64,000 nucleotides of DNA from Eonycteris spelaea (taxonomy: Eukaryota; Chordata; Mammalia; Chiroptera; Pteropodidae): assembly GCA_003508835.1 (NCBI GenBank), contig PUFA01000116.1, forward strand, positions 5,084,001 through 5,148,000. The letters run 5' to 3'. The translations under genes and the position numbers were made by a program. This document shows positions 62,131-64,000 of this stretch, piece by piece (position 1 is the first letter of the stretch; each line of letters opens with the position of its first letter). The notes under the pieces are model-generated. The model saw only the letters and a list, made by a program, of their open reading frames with translations. It made no database searches and was not told the DNA's origin.

Positions 62131-62879
62131 TTAAATAATATGTAATCTGGATTGACAAAAAATGTAATTCAAAAATAAGACAAAGAAAAGCAAAATATAT
62201 GGAATACTGTATGACAGCCTGACTTTGACTCACTTTTCTTCTCTTATTATTTACCTTGACTTATTTTTTATAGCCACAAGGTACAAAAAATTTGTTCATA
62301 TATATTTTTTATCTCTTACTTTTCTAAATTATCCAACACAGACCAGTTATCTGGCACAGAGGCAGCCATCAAAAGTCAATTGTTATTACTATAAGACTTT
62401 TAGGGTCAATATCAACTTTAGTCATGTTAAATAATCAAACTAATATACGAAGAAACCCTACCCTGAACGATCGGTCCAATTAATGAGCACACCTTTCCCA
62501 GGAAACCTGTTTGTGGCCCTTCACTCCAATCTTTTCTCCTTTTCTTACCCCATTTGCCAGTCTCTCCTCTCATACATAACTCCTGAGTTTAATTTAAATG
62601 TTTTTTTTTAAGTGTTCTTTCCACATTTAAGCCTTCCAATAAGGTCATTCATCTTTGGTTAATTTTAAATTCAGTTATTTAACCTAAAGCTTAGTAATTT
62701 TACTGAGCTACTTTTTAACAAATGAAACTAATGTGACTTAAAAAGAGAAAGGAAAGAAGACACACTGGGGGAATAAAAGGCACAGATGAAAGAGGCTCTG
62801 TTCATTCCTCTCGCAACTAAACAAAGTTGTTGTAGAAACACAGAGCAAACAGCAAGCAAAGTCACCTGGATCTAGAAAA
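62131..62879. other. Intergenic, AT-rich, nothing recognised
   Basis: No supported feature. Confidence 0.4.
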
Positions 62880-64000
62880 AAGCAGCACTACAACTAGAGA
62901 GAGAAATAATCAACCTGCAATGGTACAAGGTAGGAGGAGGCGAAGATACAAGGCTGCCCGGTCCCAAGCGGCTGAGTGGGACAGAGGCTGTGGTACTGGC
63001 AGTAGCAGCTGCAGACACCTCTTAAATGGGCCATGTCCGCGAGCAGATTTCACGGTGACAGACCTGCTCACTCTGAGCACCAGTACTAGGTGGGTTGCCC
63101 TAAGGGCACTAGGGACTTATGGGGTACACTGAGTTGTCAGAGTGAGGGCCAGAGGTGAGGCTCCCTCCGGGGCAGAAGTACAGGTGGAATCCACTGTTCC
63201 TCTGTTGAGCCTTCCCCACTCCCAGTGTGCAAATGCAGTACTACCATAGCTGAGGGGTCATCGAACTGGATAACAGAGGTTCTCCGCAAAGAGGATTCCC
63301 TGGAACTCTGCCTCCCCCAACTCACGGCCCCATCCAAGTCACATCCAGTTTGTCCTCTGTGAGTCTGGTGTTCCTTGCTGAGCTAACTCCAAGACTCACA
63401 CTGGTGGCAGCTAACCACGGTTTCTGGTGTGGCCTCTTGAGGCAACTATAAGCACAGCATCTGTGGATTGCTTGCTGAATCTTAGCAAGTGGCCTCAGAG
63501 GGGCACAGGCTGGGGTTAAACTTGGCCTACAGCTGAACCCCTCTCAGGTCTGTGCCACTAGACACCTACTACACAAAACCACACTAATAAGACCAGGAGA
63601 TTTAGGAGCTTTGCTTAATACATAGAAACAGACACAGAATGGCAGCCAAAATGGGAAAACAAAAGCAGAAACCATATGAGAGAAAAGAATGGAGATCCTG
63701 GAATAATGGAGTCAAGCAATCTTAACAGATTTAGAGTTCAAAACACTGGTTATGAAGATGTTCAATGAACTTAGGGGAAGAGTAGATAAACTCACTGAGA
63801 ACTTTTAAAAAGGGATAAAAAACATAAAATGGAAATGGAAATTATTAAAGGGAACCAGTCAGAAATGAAGGACATATTATCTGAGATGAAAAGAATGGTA
63901 GAGGGAATCAATGGAATGAACAGAGAGATCCAACCACTGGTATAGAGAATAGGGAAGCCAAGGGCACCTAATCATAATGGCAAGAAAGAAGACTCCAAGA
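62880..64000 (+). mobile_element. LINE-1 5'UTR and degraded start of ORF1, cut by window edge
   Basis: 63100-63660 is collinear with the L1 5'UTR at 24.45 kb, with shared phrases near 'CATCTGTGGATTGCTTG', 'CTCTCAGGTCTGTGCCA' and 'ACATAGAAACAGACACA'. From about 63650 it runs into ORF1-type sequence, including 'TTCAAAACACTGGTTATGAA' and 'AACCAGTCAGAAATGAAGGAC'. The reading frame is broken, so no functional ORF1. It continues beyond 64000. Confidence 0.8.

Overview
This window looks like nuclear DNA of a placental mammal. It is AT-rich, CpG-poor and gene-sparse, with MIR, L2, hAT-Charlie and LINE-1 repeats and a cluster of family-2A olfactory receptor (OR2A) genes. The L1 5' and 3' ends resemble the types seen in Laurasiatheria such as bats, horses and carnivores. 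I see no Alu, rodent B1/B2, ruminant BovB or carnivore tRNA-Lys SINE. A bat or perissodactyl is my best guess, from recall of L1 types only. In human the OR2A cluster lies on 7q35.

All protein-gene content I can support is olfactory receptor and lies on the minus strand. There is one intact gene (8869-9801, 310 aa), a 35-codon tail of a deleted copy (1736-1840), and three frameshifted pseudogenes: 20699-21629 (two 1-base losses), 36336-37261 (OR2A4/7/25-like, several lesions) and 47806-48732 (2-base losses at three places). Spacing is roughly 10-15 kb.

Left part (699-15229): a direct tandem segmental duplication. Copy A is 699-7078 and copy B is 7839-15229, separated by about 760 bp holding an old hAT-Charlie element. 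Copy A has lost about 938 bp, which is almost the whole receptor coding region. Identity between copies is strongly mosaic: about 83-88% in the background, about 98-99% in the left end and 100% over 262 bp (5601-5862 / 13753-14014). The perfect block contains a TATA-like box, a homeodomain-type TAATTG core and a strong splice donor, all on the receptor strand about 4 kb upstream of the coding exon. I propose it is the receptor's promoter plus first 5'UTR exon. A polyadenylation signal lies in the near-identical 3' block.

Middle (15.2-47.8 kb): old repeats (an ancient LINE-like stretch, a candidate class-I ERV LTR near 19.1-19.5 kb, antisense L1 pieces, MIRs, microsatellites), an L1 5' end at 24.45 kb, and two receptor pseudogenes. 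Right part (48-64 kb): a third pseudogene, an L2, L1M and L1ME 3' ends, a MER20-like transposon nested in the L1ME, and an L1 5'UTR running into a degenerate ORF1 at the right edge.

The two OR2A pseudogenes at 20.7 and 47.8 kb are about 96% identical over their last two thirds but much more different in their first third and at the very C-terminus. This is the pattern left by gene conversion. I found no CRISPR, operon, rRNA or tRNA features. Repeat family names are from pattern memory, and identities are by-eye estimates except where an exact match is stated.
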